Source: Pseudomonadota bacterium
GTDB lineage: Bacteria > Pseudomonadota > Alphaproteobacteria > Reyranellales > Reyranellaceae
DNA length: 16,583 bases
Direction: 5' to 3'
NCBI GenBank assembly: GCA_023416135.1
Contig: JAEZIF010000409.1
Coordinates: 1 to 16,583, forward strand
The position numbers and the translations under genes were made by a program. Under the pieces are notes generated by a model that searched no databases, was not told where the DNA came from, and worked only from the letters and a program-made list of their open reading frames with translations. This document shows, one piece after another, positions 15,352 through 16,583 of this stretch; the stretch's first letter is position 1, and every line of letters starts with the position of its first letter.

Positions 15352-16137
15352 TCATTGAAAGCCGCACTGCTGGGCGGTGACGCCGACCGCAGCCCATCGC
15401 TGGCCTTCGCGAAAACATCCATTCTGCCAGTGGCCGGCATAACTCTGGCCGTCGGCGGCATAGCGGGTGCCGTAGCCATTGGGCAGGTCGTTGCGCCATT
15501 CGCCATCGTAGCGGCCGCCGCCGGCATAGGTGCGTATGCCGCGGCCTTGCGCCTTGCCGCCGACGAAGTCGCCCTCGTAGCGGTCGCCGTTGACATAGTA
15601 GAGGGTGCCGCGCCCGGTGCGCTGGTTGTCACGGAAGTCGCCGACGTAGCGGTTGCCGTTGGTCCAGATATAGGTGCCGCGCCCGTTGGGCTTGTTTTCG
15701 CGGAAGTCACCAGTGTAACGCGCGCCGTTCGGGAAGGCGAAGGTGCCGCGCCCGGAGCGCTCGCCATTCTGCCATTCGCCCTCGTAGCGGGTACCGTCGG
15801 CATAGGCAATCTTGCCCTGGCCGTTGGCCATGCCGTCCCGCATCTCACCTTCGTAACGCGCGATCGGCTTGCCGCCTTGATACCACTGCAGCACCCCCTG
15901 GCCGTGGGCCAAGCCGTGGTAGCACTCGCCCGACCAGGTAATGCCGGTATTTGGCTCGTTGTCGGCCCGCACGATCCTGCAGCCGGTCTTGGGGTCGGTG
16001 AGCTCGTCGCTTGCGCCTGTGCCGGGGCTGCTACCGGTACCGGGCGACGGTGTGGGTAAGGGGCTGGGTCGAGTGCCTTGCGCCGACGCCAATCCGGTGA
16101 GCGCGAGCAACAGAAGCGCGGTCCTGGCCACGACCAT
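15352..16137 (-). CDS. Exported MORN-repeat protein
   Basis: 261 residues from ATG 16137 with GGGAGG 6 bases upstream. Residues 1-19 are a signal peptide (LASA/QG), then a Pro/Ser/Gly/Thr-rich linker to about 42. Six exact-period 23-residue MORN units start at Y95, Y118, Y141, Y164, Y187 and Y210, with a longer divergent unit before them (W68) and a partial one after (Y233). Cysteines at 53 and 72, and at 241 and 258, flank the repeat and could pair. MORN repeats form an elongated beta sheet. In bacteria they often occur in exported or surface proteins, but no enzymatic role is implied. There is no lipobox or anchor, so it is periplasmic or secreted. TACACT about 22 bases before the ATG could be a -10 box, but no matching -35 is seen. 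Confidence 0.9.
   Translation of the reverse strand: MVVARTALLLLALTGLASAQGTRPSPLPTPSPGTGSSPGTGASDELTDPKTGCRIVRADNEPNTGITWSGECYHGLAHGQGVLQWYQGGKPIARYEGEMRDGMANGQGKIAYADGTRYEGEWQNGERSGRGTFAFPNGARYTGDFRENKPNGRGTYIWTNGNRYVGDFRDNQRTGRGTLYYVNGDRYEGDFVGGKAQGRGIRTYAGGGRYDGEWRNDLPNGYGTRYAADGQSYAGHWQNGCFREGQRWAAVGVTAQQCGFQ
15442..15855 (-). repeat. Six tandem 69-base MORN-coding units
   Basis: Six consecutive units of exactly 69 bases (23 codons) encode the pattern YxGxWxxGxxxGxGxxxxxxGxR with no length change. The units differ enough at the DNA level to be old rather than recently amplified. Confidence 0.85.
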
Positions 16138-16323
16138 GAATTTCCTCCCACTCGGTCAGTGTAGCAGAGGCGGCAAACGACAGCTCCGGAACGGGGACCA
16201 TCAGCGTGCGATAGATATTGCAAAGATTGCATGTGTAATTGCCGAACAGCTCATTGAGGGCTGTTACGATGGTCAAATTGCACATCGAGTGCTGTCGGCT
16301 GTGTCCAGCGTGCCACACCTCCT

Positions 16324-16350
16324 GGGACATCGGCATGCAGCCATTGTCCC
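16324..16350 (+). promoter_or_regulatory. Inverted repeat with nested inner arms
   Basis: Outer arms GGGACA (16324-16329) and TGTCCC (16345-16350) enclose inner arms GGC (16332-16334) and GCC (16340-16342), with 2-base mismatched steps and a 5-base loop. It is symmetric enough to be an operator or a structured leader element. Confidence 0.4.
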
Positions 16351-16411
16351 CTGATGGCGTGTGTTCCGCGCTCTCGGTTACATTCGCCGCGGTTTTCGGC
16401 TGTGGCCAGCT

Positions 16412-16431
16412 CTTCGCCAATATCGGCGAGG
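16412..16431 (+). promoter_or_regulatory. Hairpin in the leader of the outer-membrane protein gene
   Basis: CTTCGCC (16412-16418) pairs with GGCGAGG (16425-16431), with one G-U pair and a 6-base loop, ending 25 bases before the chosen ATG. It could stabilise the message or control translation. Confidence 0.35.
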
Positions 16432-16456
16432 CGGTCTAGGAACCATGGAGAATTTG

Positions 16457-16583
16457 ATGAAGAAGGCTTTGATGGCCGCTGCTGCGCTGGTTGCGCTGCC
16501 GGTGATGGCTCAGGCGCAGTCTCCGTCGCCTGGCGTGTATATCGGTGCGGAAGGCGGCCTCAACTGGCTTCTGAACTTCAATG
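16457..16583 (+). CDS. Exported outer-membrane beta-barrel protein, N-terminal part only
   Basis: 42 residues are visible before the window ends. ATG 16457 is preferred because GGAG lies 6 bases upstream and MKKALMAAAALVALPVMAQA is a textbook signal peptide. An ATG at 16445 would add four residues (MENL). The mature start, QSPSPGVYIGAEGGLNWLLN, reads like the first strand of an OmpA-type or Omp25-like eight-stranded barrel. The family cannot be settled from this fragment. Confidence 0.75.
   Translation, partial: MKKALMAAAALVALPVMAQAQSPSPGVYIGAEGGLNWLLNFN

Larger units (their letters stand above)
16138..16456. other. 319-base non-coding region between divergent MORN and outer-membrane protein genes
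   Basis: No well-supported gene. The left part should carry the MORN promoter. The right part is the leader of the outer-membrane gene, with two hairpins at 16324-16350 and 16412-16431. A 56-codon ORF (16269-16439) with a CCxxCxxCH cluster is present but has no ribosome site. Confidence 0.5.

Noticed and set aside
15442..15855. CRISPR-like regular repeats
   Set aside because: The 69-base period is in frame and encodes MORN units; there are no identical repeats with unique spacers.
15355..16059. 234-codon plus-strand ORF, Ala/Val-rich and membrane-like
   Set aside because: Periodic antisense reading of the MORN repeats; the apparent hydrophobicity is a by-product of the repeat codons.
14940..16232. 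430-codon minus-strand ORF spanning the MORN gene region
   Set aside because: Its first part is an out-of-frame reading of the MORN repeats; only the last 92 codons with their own ribosome site look real.
16269..16439. 56-codon ORF with a CCxxCxxCH cluster before the outer-membrane gene
   Set aside because: No ribosome site, overlaps both leader hairpins, and the second half is not protein-like; kept only as a remote small-protein possibility.

Overview
The window is GC-rich, densely coded DNA from a free-living Gram-negative bacterium, most likely an alphaproteobacterium. I infer this from high-GC codon use, the S24-type repressor, the DUF805, MORN and META envelope proteins, and a FecR-domain/TPR-barrel pair without an ECF sigma factor. 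I lean towards a Rhodospirillales/Hyphomicrobiales (Reyranella-like) organism but cannot fix the genus. I see no rRNA, tRNA, CRISPR array, insertion sequence or phage structural gene.

Bases 1-7954 are one long minus-strand run. In transcription order it holds a sarcosine-oxidase-family FAD enzyme, an IlvD/Edd sugar-acid-type dehydratase, a family 2 glycosyltransferase (GTGA overlap with the dehydratase), an exported TPR plus outer-membrane beta-barrel protein, and two paralogous exported FecR-domain proteins. The second FecR protein runs off the window edge. The barrel protein has the TPR-then-barrel layout of Slam-type (type XI) translocators. The first FecR protein ends in a Gly/aromatic beta-rich domain that resembles the TbpB-type barrel carried by Slam cargo. 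This possible translocator/cargo module is the most interesting part of the window.

Bases 8003-9524 hold an S24/LexA-like repressor (minus) with its own terminator, divergent from an isochorismatase-like cysteine hydrolase (plus). A 310-base non-coding stretch with two inverted repeats leads to a tandem universal stress protein (plus). A strong hairpin follows, then a membrane-anchored protein of unknown family (plus).

Bases 12260-14499 hold two translationally coupled minus-strand envelope genes: an AI-2E/PerM-family permease and a three-part MliC/COG3650-like/META protein. Divergent from them is a DUF805 membrane protein, whose end overlaps a small convergent winged-helix-like gene. An exported MORN-repeat protein (minus) follows. 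After a 319-base gap with two hairpins, the window ends at the start of an exported outer-membrane protein (plus).

Most of the content is envelope-related: outer-membrane barrels, exported FecR, MORN, MliC and META proteins, and membrane permeases. It also holds two metabolic enzymes, a glycosyltransferase, a hydrolase, a stress protein and one or two regulators.
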